Shown: in pieces, positions 41,973 through 50,959 of the stretch | Layout: every line of letters begins with the position of its first letter | How positions within the stretch are numbered: the stretch's first letter is position 1 | From: Thermoleophilia bacterium | GTDB taxonomy: Bacteria; Actinomycetota; Thermoleophilia; Gaiellales; SKUG01 | DNA length: 64,000 bases | Direction of reading: 5' to 3' | Assembly (NCBI GenBank): GCA_025964555.1 | Contig: JAOPYQ010000006.1 | Location: 62,001-126,000 of the forward strand | The notes under the pieces: generated by a model | Told to the model about the DNA's origin: nothing | Seen by the model: the letters and a program-made list of their open reading frames with translations, nothing else | The model's database searches: none | Translations under genes and position numbers: made by a program

Positions 41973-42818
41973 TCAGCGCTCCGCGAGCAGCTGCGCGACC
42001 ACGTCGATCGCGAACGCCACGGCCGCCGGCCCGAGCAGCGTGAGCAGCAGCAGCTGCAGGCGGGTCATGCCGACCTCGTCGAGCAGTGCGTCGAGGCGAT
42101 CGGCGATCGAGCCGAGGCGCCGTCGCACGCGCGCGAGCACTCCTGATGGCACGGGCACCCACGAAGACGGCAGCCCGACCTGTGGATCCTCGACGAGCGC
42201 GCCCTGGCCACCCTCGCCGCCGCCATGGTGGTGACCATCGCCGTTCGAATCGAGCGGATCGATGATCATGCCCGTCGCGGGATCGAGCGAGAGGATCGGG
42301 CCGATCGGTGGTGGCGGCGGCTGGCGCAGCAGCAGCGACGGATCGGTGAGCGGCAGCTCCGCGGTCGGCTCTGCGGGCAGTGGCAGCGGGGCGGTCGCGC
42401 CCGGGTCGCTGCGATCGGTGGCGAGCGCACCGAGGCGGCTCGAGATCGAGGCGAGCAGGTTCGAGAGCGAGTTCGTCAGCTGCTGCAGCACCGATTCACC
42501 ACGCGGGGGCGGCGTCGCGCTGCCGAGCATGCCGGCGAGCGCAGCGAGCGCCGGATCGGGCAGGACGGCCGGGCGCGCGCCCGTCGCGGCGGCGCCACCA
42601 CCGACGACCGGCGGGTGGTTGCAGTCGGTGGTGCCAGGTCGCGGCGGTCCGAATCGATCGGCGCCACCGTGCGGGTGCGTCGCGGGCCGGCGCGCTGGAT
42701 CCTTGTCCGCGGGGCAGTCGAGCGCCGGGATGTGACAGGCGGCCGTGGCCGCAGCGAGGCGCGCCGCCGACGTCAGTGACGTGGCGCAGCCAACTCCGTT
42801 CGAACCTGGCATCGACAT
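41973..42818 (-). CDS. Proline-rich, C-terminally anchored membrane protein
   Basis: This 281-residue protein is low-complexity: Ala/Pro-rich N-terminus, two Cys-containing patches near the start, a helical SVLQQLTNSLSNLLASISSRL segment, an acidic GDGHHHGGG patch, and a C-terminal helix pair ending in a membrane span (LQLLLLTLLGPAAVAFAIDVVA). There is no signal peptide. I start it at ATG 42818, nine bases after GGAGG. Function unknown. Confidence 0.6.
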   Translation of the reverse strand: MSMPGSNGVGCATSLTSAARLAAATAACHIPALDCPADKDPARRPATHPHGGADRFGPPRPGTTDCNHPPVVGGGAAATGARPAVLPDPALAALAGMLGSATPPPRGESVLQQLTNSLSNLLASISSRLGALATDRSDPGATAPLPLPAEPTAELPLTDPSLLLRQPPPPPIGPILSLDPATGMIIDPLDSNGDGHHHGGGEGGQGALVEDPQVGLPSSWVPVPSGVLARVRRRLGSIADRLDALLDEVGMTRLQLLLLTLLGPAAVAFAIDVVAQLLAER

Positions 42819-42930
42819 CCGGTTCCCTCCCCGTCGCACGCATGGCCGTTCGCCGCGCGCGCGTCCTCACAGCCAGTGGACCGCGAGATCGGCCACTCGG
42901 CAAGGGGGAACCGCACCCCGGTTCGGGCCG

Positions 42931-43224
42931 TCAGGTGGCCGTCGCCTGCTCGGCGGGCAGGTCGCCGCGCTCGCGGGCGATGGGGATGTGCAGGTAGAAG
43001 ATCGCGTCGGCGAGCTCGGCCGCGGCTTCCTCGGCGAGCTGCTCGGTCGACTTCCAGTACGTCGAATCCCCGTACTCGTGTACGCCGACCGTGTCGAAGG
43101 CTCGCTCGAAGCCGAGTTCGACGAGTTCGGCGATGCGGCCACGCAGCACCTCGACGAGCCGTTCGGCGGCCTCGTTGGCATGGCGGCGGTACAGCTCACG
43201 CTGCTGGTCGAGCGAAATGCGCAT
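42931..43224 (-). CDS. Hypothetical helical protein (97 residues)
   Basis: This 97-residue protein is mostly helical, with many Glu and Ala (ELYRRHANEAAERLVEVLRG, AEEAAAELADAIFYLHI). I start it at the ATG at 43224; the frame continues upstream, but that part is not supported. The Glu- and Asp-rich helices resemble MazG-like bundles only superficially. No function assigned. Confidence 0.5.
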   Translation of the reverse strand: MRISLDQQRELYRRHANEAAERLVEVLRGRIAELVELGFERAFDTVGVHEYGDSTYWKSTEQLAEEAAAELADAIFYLHIPIARERGDLPAEQATAT

Positions 43225-43431
43225 CGGGGTCCGGATCCTCTGGAAATGCTGCGCAGGCGACGGTACCAGCAGCGTCGGAAGCCGCTCGGTCGGAGTTCCT
43301 GAGTGCCCCCGAACTGGCCCTCGTCGCGTACATCGTGCGTTTTCCGGCGTAGTGGCGTCGATTTCGGGTCTTCTCGATACGGCCGACCGGTGGTACAACC
43401 GACTCAGGACACCTTCCACCAGGGGACCACC

Positions 43432-44100
43432 ATGCGCGTTCGACGTTCGACATTCCTGATTGCCACGATGGTTGCGGCCACGCTCTCGCTTGCCTGCGCA
43501 GGAGCCGCGCTGGCAGATGCCGGCAGCGGCGAGACGAGCGCGTCCGCGACCGCGGCGTCCTCATCCTCGTCCTCCTCGTCGAGTTCCACCTCGACCACGA
43601 GCACGAGCTCCAAGACTCCGACCGACACGTCGACGAAGCCGCCGACGGACACGAAGGCGCCGGTGACCGAGGTCCCCAAGACCACGACCCCGACGCCCGT
43701 GACGGAGGCGCCCAAGACGCCGCCGGCGACGACCCCGGTTCCCGCGTGCGCCGACACCTCGTCGTGCGTCACCACGCCCGAGGACCAGGAACTTCCGCAG
43801 GAGACATGTGCGGACACGCCCGGCGTCGCCACGACCGGTTCGTGCGCTCCGACCACGCCCGACACCCGCGTGGTGCCGGACGCTCCGGGCGGCGGCAACA
43901 CCCAGCTGCCCTTCACCGGCCCGGGCGATGTCGTGCTCGCGATCGTGCTGGCGCTGCTCGCCGGCTCCGGCGGCATCCTGTTCATGTTCGGTGCCGCAGG
44001 CCGCGAGCAGCTCGACACGCTCAACCGCCGCGGCATGGACTCGCCTTCCGGGTTCCACCTCGCGTATCGTGAGCTGCGCAAGGATCAGCTGGATCGCTGA
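43432..44100 (+). CDS. LPFTG-containing surface protein with unusual long tail
   Basis: This 222-residue protein has a signal peptide (STFLIATMVAATLSLACAGAALA), a Ser/Thr-rich stalk and Pro/Thr repeats with a few Cys. It carries an LPFTG motif, followed by a hydrophobic span (VVLAIVLALLAGSGGILFMF). In sortase substrates the span is followed by a few basic residues. Here about 35 residues follow (REQLDTLNRRG...LRKDQLDR), so it may be a membrane protein with a sortase-like motif rather than a true substrate. Function unknown. Confidence 0.7.
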   Translation: MRVRRSTFLIATMVAATLSLACAGAALADAGSGETSASATAASSSSSSSSSSTSTTSTSSKTPTDTSTKPPTDTKAPVTEVPKTTTPTPVTEAPKTPPATTPVPACADTSSCVTTPEDQELPQETCADTPGVATTGSCAPTTPDTRVVPDAPGGGNTQLPFTGPGDVVLAIVLALLAGSGGILFMFGAAGREQLDTLNRRGMDSPSGFHLAYRELRKDQLDR

Positions 44101-44142
44101 GCCACCCGGCTCGCGATCGCCCACGGCGGGAGCGAGCTCGAG

Positions 44143-44394
44143 ATGACGGCAGCGGGACAGGATGGAGACGGTCAACAGCCGCCCCCGCCCATGCGTCCGA
44201 CGAGGCCCGAGCCGACCCTTCCGCGTGAGCTGGTGGCCGCTCTGACGGCCGCACCCGACGCCCGCGAGCGCTTCGACCAGCTTGCACCGTCGCATCGTCG
44301 CGAATACGTACGATGGGTCGCGGAAGCGCGTCGTGAGGACAGCCGCGAACGGCGCGCCGCACAGACGGTCATGCGACTGCTCGAGCAGCGCTGA
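44143..44394 (+). CDS. YdeI/OmpD-associated-like protein
   Basis: This 83-residue protein ends with the pattern of the YdeI/OmpD-associated family: ALTAAPDARERFDQLAPSH, REYVRWVAEARREDSRERR and a short helix. The N-terminal 25 residues are Pro-rich. The family has been called bacteriocin-protection, but its molecular role is unclear. Confidence 0.7.
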   Translation: MTAAGQDGDGQQPPPPMRPTRPEPTLPRELVAALTAAPDARERFDQLAPSHRREYVRWVAEARREDSRERRAAQTVMRLLEQR

Positions 44395-44399
44395 TCCGG

Positions 44400-44405
44400 T
44401 AGGAT
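44400..44405 (+). promoter_or_regulatory. -10 element (TAGGAT) for leaderless start at 44414
   Basis: TAGGAT ends eight bases before the ATG of the YgjP-like gene. Confidence 0.5.
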
Positions 44406-44413
44406 TCGGGGCC

Positions 44414-45325
44414 ATGCCGCCCCGCTCCAAACCTGCCGCAGCGACGTCACAGGATGTCGAGCAGCGACTGGTCGAACTCGCCCATCCGATGCTGGAATCG
44501 GTGCTCGTGCGCGTACGCCGCGGGCGCCGCACCCGGCACGTGCGACTGCACGTCGACGAGCAGGGCGAAGTCACCGCGTCGATTCCCGCGCGCTTCTCCG
44601 CGGCGCGCCTGGACCCGATCGTTCGCGAGCGCGCCGACTGGCTGCACGACGTGCTCACGCGCATGGAGCAGAAGTCCCGCGATACCGAGGTCGACCTCGA
44701 ACGCGGCGACCCGGTGCGCTGGATGGGGCGATGGATTCCCACCAGGCTCGAGCGCGGTGGGCGACGCGCCGCGGTGCGCCTGGACGAGTTCGGCGAGCGC
44801 CTGCTGCTGCGCGTGCCGGAGGACGAGGACCCCTACGACGCGCTCGTCGCGTGGTACCGGCGCGAGGCGCGCGGGATCTTCGAGCGCAGCGTCGCGGAGT
44901 GGGCCGGCCTGTTCGGGCTCGTGCCCGGACGCGTGAGCGTGCGCGAGCAGCGAACCCGCTGGGGTTCGTGCACCCACAAGGGCGACCTGTCGTTCAACTG
45001 GCGGCTCGTGCTTGCACCCGAGTGGGTGCTCGAGTCGATCGTCGTGCACGAGCTGTGCCACATCGACGAGCTCAACCACTCATCGCGATTCTGGGCGCTG
45101 CTCGACGAGCGCTTCCCCGAACACGAGGCGGCGAGCGAGTGGCTGCGTGAGCACGGCGCAGCGCTTCGCGTGACGCGACCGTCCTCGTCGAGCACTGGAC
45201 GCGGCGAGCGCGACCACGCGGAGCCGATCGAGCCGCAGAATGAGGTGGAACAGCGACCGTCGCTGCGCCGTCGCAGCCGCGAACGTCCCGTGACGGATGA
45301 CCAGATCACGCTGTTCGGCCCCTGA
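44414..45325 (+). CDS. YgjP/WLM-type zinc metallopeptidase
   Basis: This 303-residue protein contains the zinc motif HELCHIDELNH, His212, Glu213, His216 and His222, in the YgjP (DUF45, WLM) pattern. It is preceded by the usual RWGSC block (QRTRWGSCTHKG) and followed by FWALLDERFPEH. Such cytoplasmic proteins occur in most bacteria. Their substrates are not well defined; WLM proteins in eukaryotes cleave DNA-protein crosslinks. The C-terminal 60 residues are Arg/Glu-rich and variable. Confidence 0.85.
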   Translation: MPPRSKPAAATSQDVEQRLVELAHPMLESVLVRVRRGRRTRHVRLHVDEQGEVTASIPARFSAARLDPIVRERADWLHDVLTRMEQKSRDTEVDLERGDPVRWMGRWIPTRLERGGRRAAVRLDEFGERLLLRVPEDEDPYDALVAWYRREARGIFERSVAEWAGLFGLVPGRVSVREQRTRWGSCTHKGDLSFNWRLVLAPEWVLESIVVHELCHIDELNHSSRFWALLDERFPEHEAASEWLREHGAALRVTRPSSSSTGRGERDHAEPIEPQNEVEQRPSLRRRSRERPVTDDQITLFGP

Positions 45326-45346
45326 CGGACAAGGTCCTGGTCGCGA

Positions 45347-47872
45347 CTACCAGGCGATCTCGTCCGCCGCGGTCGCGCGTGCCGTCCGATGCGCATCCTC
45401 GAGGGCGGCAACCCACGCGTCGAGGTGCGTGCGACCATCCCAGAGGGTGGCGGGAATCGGGCCGTGCTTCTCGAAGCTCCGGTTCGCCGTAGAACGCCGC
45501 TCGACCTCGGACCCGATGGTCGCGAGCAACTCGTCGAGCCCTGACTGGACGTGGCCAGGAACCGCATCTTGGGCGATCTCGTTGACGCCGGCGATCTGCG
45601 CGCGGAGCTCGCCCAGCTGTGCCCACAGCGGCAGCTCGTCGAGCTTCTCGCCATGTGCCTCGATCATGTTGTCGACGTACTGGCGCGTCGACCCTGCGCG
45701 GCGCGCGGCGACCGAGAGCCGATCGGCAGCGGTCTCCGGCAGCGGTCCGTCGGTGAACATCGACCAGGACTGGAGCCCGGTGGCGATGCCGCGAGCGCGA
45801 TTCATGCCGGGGTTGGTGTTGTAGCCGGGTAGCGTGGCATTGAGCTGTCGATCGATGTTGATCGTGCCGTTGCGCTGGATGTCGTCGCGTACCTGCCACA
45901 GCCAGCGGGCGACGTCGTCGGGCATGCGCCACGTCTCGCCAAGCGACTGGTACTCGGTCGCCGCGCGCTCGACCAGCGCCGTGCGGAGCGGTCCGTTCGC
46001 CGACTCCTGGGCGACGCGCAGCAGGTCATGCACGATCGACGCGCGGCGCGCGGCGTGGTCGATGTGGTCGGCCGACGACGCGTCGGCGGCGGGCGCGGTG
46101 AGTGCGTCGAGCTCGCGGAGGATCCAGCGGCTCCGCGCTTCGAGGGCCTGTGCAGGCCTGGCACTCGGCGTGATGGCACGCAGGCCGCCGTCGACCGATG
46201 CGCGTTCGGCGCGTGACGCGAGTTCAGTGCGGTAGCCGCGCACGGCCTTGAGGGTGGCGCTCAGGTCGTGTGCGCGCGGAGCACTGCGGGCCTCCGGGGT
46301 GAATGCCTTGCGGAGGTGGGCGATGCTGGTCTCGAGCGAGCGGACCGCTGACTCGCCGACGAGCGCCGAGGTGCCGAGTGCCGTGTCAGCGCGATTGAGC
46401 AACTCCGCAGTAACGTCGGGGAAGTTCGCTTGGGCGAGCGAGCGTTCGATCGGCACCCAGCGGCCCTTGGTGACCTGGTCGCTGAGCGACGTACCGATGA
46501 GTTCGGCCTCATCGAGCAGCTGGAGCGCGTGCTGCACGTCGGTCGTGCGGAGCGTGTCGCTCGTGTGCGGCTTGATCGACGGGACGTGTTGGACGAGCGC
46601 AGCCTTGGCGCGGCTGGCCGTGTCGCCGCCGAGCAGGCCGCGCAGCACCTCGAGGTCGAGGCGGGCTCCCGGCCTCGTGAGCACCTCCTGCACCTCGTCG
46701 GCGATGTCGGTTCCGGCGCGCAGCAGCTCGGGCTCGTCGACGACGGCCGCGAGGCCCTTCTGCAGCGAACGGATCGCGGACAGCGTGCCGGTGAGCATGT
46801 TGGAGTCGACGCTGCCGCCGCCGGTGCCCCGGTTCGCGTACCGGGCGTTGTAGCTCACCCAGTCGTTGGCGATCATCGATGTCGTGCGCAGCGCATCGGG
46901 CGTATCCGACAGGAGCTGGTTGATGCGCAGCAGGTCCTCTGCCGCTCGATCGATCTTCGCGCGGGCCGCGTCGATCACCTCGCGGAACGCCGGGCTGTAG
47001 TAGTTCGCGTCGCCCACGGCCGTGTGCAGCGCCTCGAAGGTCGCGGCGTGCTGCTCGAGTGCGACGCCGGAGTTCGCGAGGACCGATGCGTCGTCGGCGA
47101 GCGTCGACAGACGTGGCGCCGTCGGTAGCTTGGTGCGGGTCGCAGCTTCTGCAGCGATGGCGCGAGCGCGAGTGGAGACGAGCATGCGTTCGGTCCACGC
47201 CGCGCTCGGAGCCGGCAGCGTTGCCGGATTGACGTTCGCGGACTGGTCGACCATCGACCGCGCATCGCGGAGCACCTGGTCGTACTGGTCCTTCGTCACG
47301 TCGTAGTGGAGATCGCGGAACCGGCCCGCGAGTCGCGTGCTCGCCTCGCCGTCGACGACGCCGTCGTCTGCGAGCTGGACCATCGGAGCGAGGATCGCGC
47401 GACGAACGTCCGCGACGTGCTGAGTCCGCGCCTTGCGGCTCATGCCGACGCCAAAGGGACGCTCGTCGATCATCGAGCCCGCAGCCCGCATTCGATCGGA
47501 GGCATCGAGCAGCAGGTGTCGGCGCACCACGTCGGTGGCCCCGTCGATCGCGTCGAGCCCACCCTGGGACACGACGTGGTCGACGCCACCCAGTTCGTGC
47601 ACGGCGCGCGTCACGGCGCCGAGGTGCGCCAACTGGGAACGAACGGTCGCGAGTTTGTCGATCCCCGCGTCGTAGGGGATGTAGAAGGAGCGGAGCTCGT
47701 TCGACAGCCCATTGGGCATCGCGGCGGCGAGCTGTGTCGTCGTTTCGCTCATGACATGCGGAATGCCGATGTGCGATACGCCATCGAGCCCGCCGTTGCT
47801 GTTCGCGACGATGCGATCGAGCGCACGCATCGCATCATCGATTCGAGACGCTGCACCCAGCAGGTCGGTCAT
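45347..47872 (-). CDS. Large helical orphan protein (841 residues)
   Basis: This 841-residue protein has no signal peptide, no membrane span and no motif I recognise. It looks almost entirely alpha-helical, rich in Ala, Leu, Arg and Asp, with recurring helix patterns such as LYDASxR, RALDRIVANS and LLRVAQES. I see no cysteine in it. The ATG at 47872 follows GGGGGGA about ten bases upstream. It is flanked by the YgjP-like gene (convergent) and a peroxiredoxin-methyltransferase pair. It may be a scaffold, an injected effector or part of an unknown large complex. Confidence 0.75.
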   Translation of the reverse strand: MTDLLGAASRIDDAMRALDRIVANSNGGLDGVSHIGIPHVMSETTTQLAAAMPNGLSNELRSFYIPYDAGIDKLATVRSQLAHLGAVTRAVHELGGVDHVVSQGGLDAIDGATDVVRRHLLLDASDRMRAAGSMIDERPFGVGMSRKARTQHVADVRRAILAPMVQLADDGVVDGEASTRLAGRFRDLHYDVTKDQYDQVLRDARSMVDQSANVNPATLPAPSAAWTERMLVSTRARAIAAEAATRTKLPTAPRLSTLADDASVLANSGVALEQHAATFEALHTAVGDANYYSPAFREVIDAARAKIDRAAEDLLRINQLLSDTPDALRTTSMIANDWVSYNARYANRGTGGGSVDSNMLTGTLSAIRSLQKGLAAVVDEPELLRAGTDIADEVQEVLTRPGARLDLEVLRGLLGGDTASRAKAALVQHVPSIKPHTSDTLRTTDVQHALQLLDEAELIGTSLSDQVTKGRWVPIERSLAQANFPDVTAELLNRADTALGTSALVGESAVRSLETSIAHLRKAFTPEARSAPRAHDLSATLKAVRGYRTELASRAERASVDGGLRAITPSARPAQALEARSRWILRELDALTAPAADASSADHIDHAARRASIVHDLLRVAQESANGPLRTALVERAATEYQSLGETWRMPDDVARWLWQVRDDIQRNGTINIDRQLNATLPGYNTNPGMNRARGIATGLQSWSMFTDGPLPETAADRLSVAARRAGSTRQYVDNMIEAHGEKLDELPLWAQLGELRAQIAGVNEIAQDAVPGHVQSGLDELLATIGSEVERRSTANRSFEKHGPIPATLWDGRTHLDAWVAALEDAHRTARATAADEIAW

Positions 47873-47966
47873 GACGGCATTCCCCCCGCGGATCGCTGAC
47901 GCGCCAGTCCCCCCGAACGGCGCGCGCTCCCCTCGTCAGAACATCGAGGGGCGGAGCACCCGCGTT

Positions 47967-48662
47967 TCAGCGCCCGTGGCGCACGACCAGCACGTGGGAC
48001 GCGCCGTCGGTGTGCGGCGTGGCGATCCCGCCGAGTGCGGAGAATTCCATCACGAGGTCGTGGAGCGGGCGCGAGATCGGCGTGGTGCCGCGCTTGGAGT
48101 ACACGACGAGCAGCCGACCCTTGCGCCCGAGCACGCGGAGCAGCTCCGGTGGATCCAACAGTCCGTCGAGTGCGGTCACCAGGTCGAAGGCGCCGTCATC
48201 GAAGGGCAGGTGGTGCACGGACGCGACCTGGAACGTGGCGCCCGGCACGAGTTCGCTGGCCAGGTCGACCATCTTCGGGGAGATGTCCGTGCCGATCACG
48301 TTCACGTCCGGCCAGCGGTCGAGCACGAAGGAGGCCGCGAGACCGGTGCCGCATGCCACGTCGAGCACGCGGCGGGGGCGGAACCCGCGCGGCAGCAGGT
48401 CCAGGCCCTCGGCGAAGCCGGCGCGATAGGTCGGATCCTCGCGGATCGCCTCCCAGCTCGGGGCGAGCGTGTCGAACATCGTGCGCATCCCGAGCTCGGC
48501 GAGCGGCCGCACGACGGGGATCTCGGAGGCACGCATGAGGACGTTCACGCCCGCGCGCCGCGTGCTCGCGAGCGCGCGCGTACGTGCGCGCGCGAGGGGA
48601 GCCGGAAGCGACGGGAGGTCGGGGAGCGGCAATCGCGGCAGGCGAGGCAGGCGGGGCGCCAT
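47967..48662 (-). CDS. Class I SAM-dependent methyltransferase
   Basis: This 231-residue methyltransferase has the SAM motif VLDVACGTGLAASF, then VIGTDISPKMVDLASELV and FDLVTALDGLLDPPELLRVLG. The N-terminal 40 residues are Pro/Arg-rich (LPRLPRLPLPDLPSLPAPLARARTR), perhaps a flexible tail. The ATG is three bases after the bcp stop, so it is probably co-transcribed with bcp. Substrate unknown. Confidence 0.8.
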   Translation of the reverse strand: MAPRLPRLPRLPLPDLPSLPAPLARARTRALASTRRAGVNVLMRASEIPVVRPLAELGMRTMFDTLAPSWEAIREDPTYRAGFAEGLDLLPRGFRPRRVLDVACGTGLAASFVLDRWPDVNVIGTDISPKMVDLASELVPGATFQVASVHHLPFDDGAFDLVTALDGLLDPPELLRVLGRKGRLLVVYSKRGTTPISRPLHDLVMEFSALGGIATPHTDGASHVLVVRHGR

Positions 48663-48665
48663 CGG

Positions 48666-49154
48666 TCAGGCGATGCCGAGCTCGCCGCGGAGCCAGTCGA
48701 GGTGCTTGGCGGGCTGGATCTTCCGCGCGATCGCCTGCACGGTCCCGTCGGCAGCGACGATGACGGTGCTGCGCTCCATCCCGAAGTACTTCTTGCCGTA
48801 GTTCATCTTCTCGACCCAGAAGCCGAACGCGTCGGCGAGCTCGTGGTCCGCGTCGACGAGCAGGTGGAACGGCAGGTCGTACTTGGCGCGGAATTTCTGG
48901 TGCTTGCCGGCGTCGTCCTTGCTCACGCCGTAGATCACCAGGTCGTCGATCGCCTCGAACTCGCTCCAGGAGTCCCGGATCGCGCAGGCCTGCGTCGTGC
49001 AGCCGGGCGTGTCGTCCTTCGGATAGAAGTACAGCACGACGCGCGTTCCGCGCAGGTCGCGCAGCGCGATCTGGCCGCCCTGGTCGTCGGGGAGGGTGAG
49101 GTCGGGGACGGGCTGCCCCACCTCGATCCGTGCGTGAGCTGAGGTCTCGGTCAT
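48666..49154 (-). CDS. bcp: Peroxiredoxin, BCP/PrxQ type
   Basis: This 162-residue thiol peroxidase has the catalytic loop YPKDDTPGCTTQACAIRD, with the peroxidatic Cys and, four residues later, a second Cys (CTTQAC) typical of the BCP/PrxQ 1-Cys/2-Cys type. It reduces peroxides with thioredoxin-like partners. I start it at ATG 49154, because TAGTCT lies seven bases upstream; a Met further left (49199) is in frame. Confidence 0.92.
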   Translation of the reverse strand: MTETSAHARIEVGQPVPDLTLPDDQGGQIALRDLRGTRVVLYFYPKDDTPGCTTQACAIRDSWSEFEAIDDLVIYGVSKDDAGKHQKFRAKYDLPFHLLVDADHELADAFGFWVEKMNYGKKYFGMERSTVIVAADGTVQAIARKIQPAKHLDWLRGELGIA

Positions 49155-49161
49155 GCGCCCG

Positions 49162-49167
49162 AGACTA
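49162..49167 (-). promoter_or_regulatory. -10 element (TAGTCT) for leaderless bcp
   Basis: On the minus strand TAGTCT ends seven bases before the bcp ATG. It overlaps the stop codon of the gene on its right. Confidence 0.55.
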
Positions 49168-49689
49168 TCGAGCGGCGACGAGCACGGCGCGTGCGGCATC
49201 CACGATCGGCAGCAGTGCGGGGTTCTGGAAGAGGTCGCCGATGCTCGTGCGCACGGGGACCACCCAGCTGCCGTCGCGCTCCTGGTACGGGCGCAGCGTG
49301 CCGAGGTTGGCCGGTCGCTCGGCGTAGTGCAGGTGCAGGGTCGCGTAGCTGCCCGGCTCGGTATCGCTCGAACGCAGCTTGCCGAGGTCGAGCGTGGCGA
49401 CGCTCGCCTCGAGCGCGGTCACGGCGTTGCGGATCGCAGGCGACGCGGAAGCCGAGCGAGTGGCGTGCCAGTCCTCGGGGCTGTTCGGCTCGGCCACGGG
49501 GCCGTCCCAGAGCGGGTCGTACACGTCGACGCTCGCGTCGAGGCGGTCGTCGGGCGACGTGAAGCCGACCGCGAGGTGCTCGGCGCGGCGCATGCCGGTG
49601 GAGGGGCGCGCCATGTCGAGGGCGGTGGAGACGTTCACGGTCACGCCGAGCGGCGCGGCAGTGCGAGGAGCGGCAGGGGAGAGCTGCAA
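49165..49689 (-). CDS. Hypothetical protein (174 residues)
   Basis: This 174-residue soluble protein starts at a TTG (49689), with AAGGA about nine bases upstream. It has a Ser/Asp-rich middle region and an end of likely beta-strand character (YATLHLHYAE, GSWVVPVRTSIG). No motif is recognised. It is followed closely on the same strand by bcp. Function unknown. Confidence 0.5.
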   Translation of the reverse strand: MQLSPAAPRTAAPLGVTVNVSTALDMARPSTGMRRAEHLAVGFTSPDDRLDASVDVYDPLWDGPVAEPNSPEDWHATRSASASPAIRNAVTALEASVATLDLGKLRSSDTEPGSYATLHLHYAERPANLGTLRPYQERDGSWVVPVRTSIGDLFQNPALLPIVDAARAVLVAAR

Positions 49690-49728
49690 GGTCGGTCCTT
49701 GTCTGGGGAGGGGCGCGGCGGGGAGGCG

Positions 49729-50700
49729 CTACGCAGGGGCCGAGACGGGATCGTACTCGTGCCGGTGCGCGTCGTGCGACGGTTCCGGGGTCGCGTTGGC
49801 CTCGTGCGGCAGCACCGCGTCCGCGGCGATCCGCACCGCGACGAGCCACAGCAGCGCGGCGTTCGCGACGTGCGCGAGGACGATCCCCCACGGCAGCCCG
49901 TTGCGGTACTGCAGCTCGCCGAGCGTGACCTGGATCACGACGAGCGTGACGAGTACGCCGAGCTCGCGCAGCGCGACGCCGCGGCGGGCGCGAAGCCAGG
50001 TGAGCAGCACGACGAGCACCAGGAACGCATAGGCGCCCCGGGCATGGAGCGTCACGGCGAGGTCGAAGATCCCGAAGCGATCGACGTGCTGCCCCGTGCC
50101 CGCGGCGCCCGAATGCGGGCCGGAGGCCGTCGTCAGCACACCGGCGACGATCACGGCGAGGAGCGAGGCGAGCATGAGCACCCCGGCGCCGGTGCGCAGC
50201 GCGGCGTGGCGCGCGCGGCGAAGGGGACGCTCGCTGGACGCGGCGTGGACGGCGATGGTGGCGCTCGCGATGAGGCCGACGCTCACGAGGAAGTGGACCG
50301 CCACGATCTCCGGGGGCAGCTCGAGGATGACGGTCAATGCTCCGACGCCGGCCTGCACGAGCACGCCGAACACGGTGAGGGCGGTCGCGATGCGCAGGTC
50401 GCGTCGAGGCGGAGTGCCGACGGGCCGCGCGAGGCGCCAGCACGTCCAGGCCGCGACGAGCGCGGCGAGCAGCGTCGGCGTGGCGGTCATGCGGTTGAGG
50501 AACTCCACCATCGGGTGGAACGCCAGCTCGGGCGTCGCGCGTGTCGTGGTGCAGGTCGGCCAGTTGGGACAGCCGAGCCCGGAGCCGGTGAGGCGGACCG
50601 TGGCGCCCGTCACGACGATGAACCACTGGAAGAAGAGCGCCACGACCGTCGCACGGCGGGCGGTCCGAAGGGTGTAGGGGCCGAGCAGGAGGGGGCGCAT
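49729..50700 (-). CDS. ctaA: Heme A synthase (COX15/CtaA family)
   Basis: This 323-residue membrane protein has about eight hydrophobic segments and the family patterns GATVRLTGSGLGCPNWPTC, HFLVSVGLIASATIAVHAA, and SGPHSG with GQHVDRF, giving four His for heme and a Cys pair in the first periplasmic loop. CtaA oxidises heme O to heme A for cytochrome oxidase. I start it at ATG 50700; TACCCT lies nine bases upstream. The C-terminal tail is His-rich and variable. Confidence 0.88.
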   Translation of the reverse strand: MRPLLLGPYTLRTARRATVVALFFQWFIVVTGATVRLTGSGLGCPNWPTCTTTRATPELAFHPMVEFLNRMTATPTLLAALVAAWTCWRLARPVGTPPRRDLRIATALTVFGVLVQAGVGALTVILELPPEIVAVHFLVSVGLIASATIAVHAASSERPLRRARHAALRTGAGVLMLASLLAVIVAGVLTTASGPHSGAAGTGQHVDRFGIFDLAVTLHARGAYAFLVLVVLLTWLRARRGVALRELGVLVTLVVIQVTLGELQYRNGLPWGIVLAHVANAALLWLVAVRIAADAVLPHEANATPEPSHDAHRHEYDPVSAPA

Positions 50701-50709
50701 CGCACTGGG

Positions 50710-50715
50710 AGGGTA
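50710..50715 (-). promoter_or_regulatory. Candidate -10 (TACCCT) for ctaA
   Basis: On the minus strand TACCCT ends nine bases before the ctaA ATG, slightly further than in the other leaderless genes. Confidence 0.4.
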
Positions 50716-50959
50716 GTCGACGTGGCCGCTCCGCGCGTCGGTGGGTCCACGCGATGACTCACGGTGGAATGCGGGTTTTCGGGTGATGCGGCCACGAAAG
50801 CGGCCACGGCGGGGGCCATCGAAGGCCAACGAGGTTGCGATTTCGAGCCGTGGAGCGGACGTGGAAGCGATGAAAAGGGTGCCGAAGCAAAAGTCGGCGG
50901 TGCGGTACCCCACCTGGGCCCGGACCGGCTGACTGCCTTTCACGAGGAGAAGGATCGAC

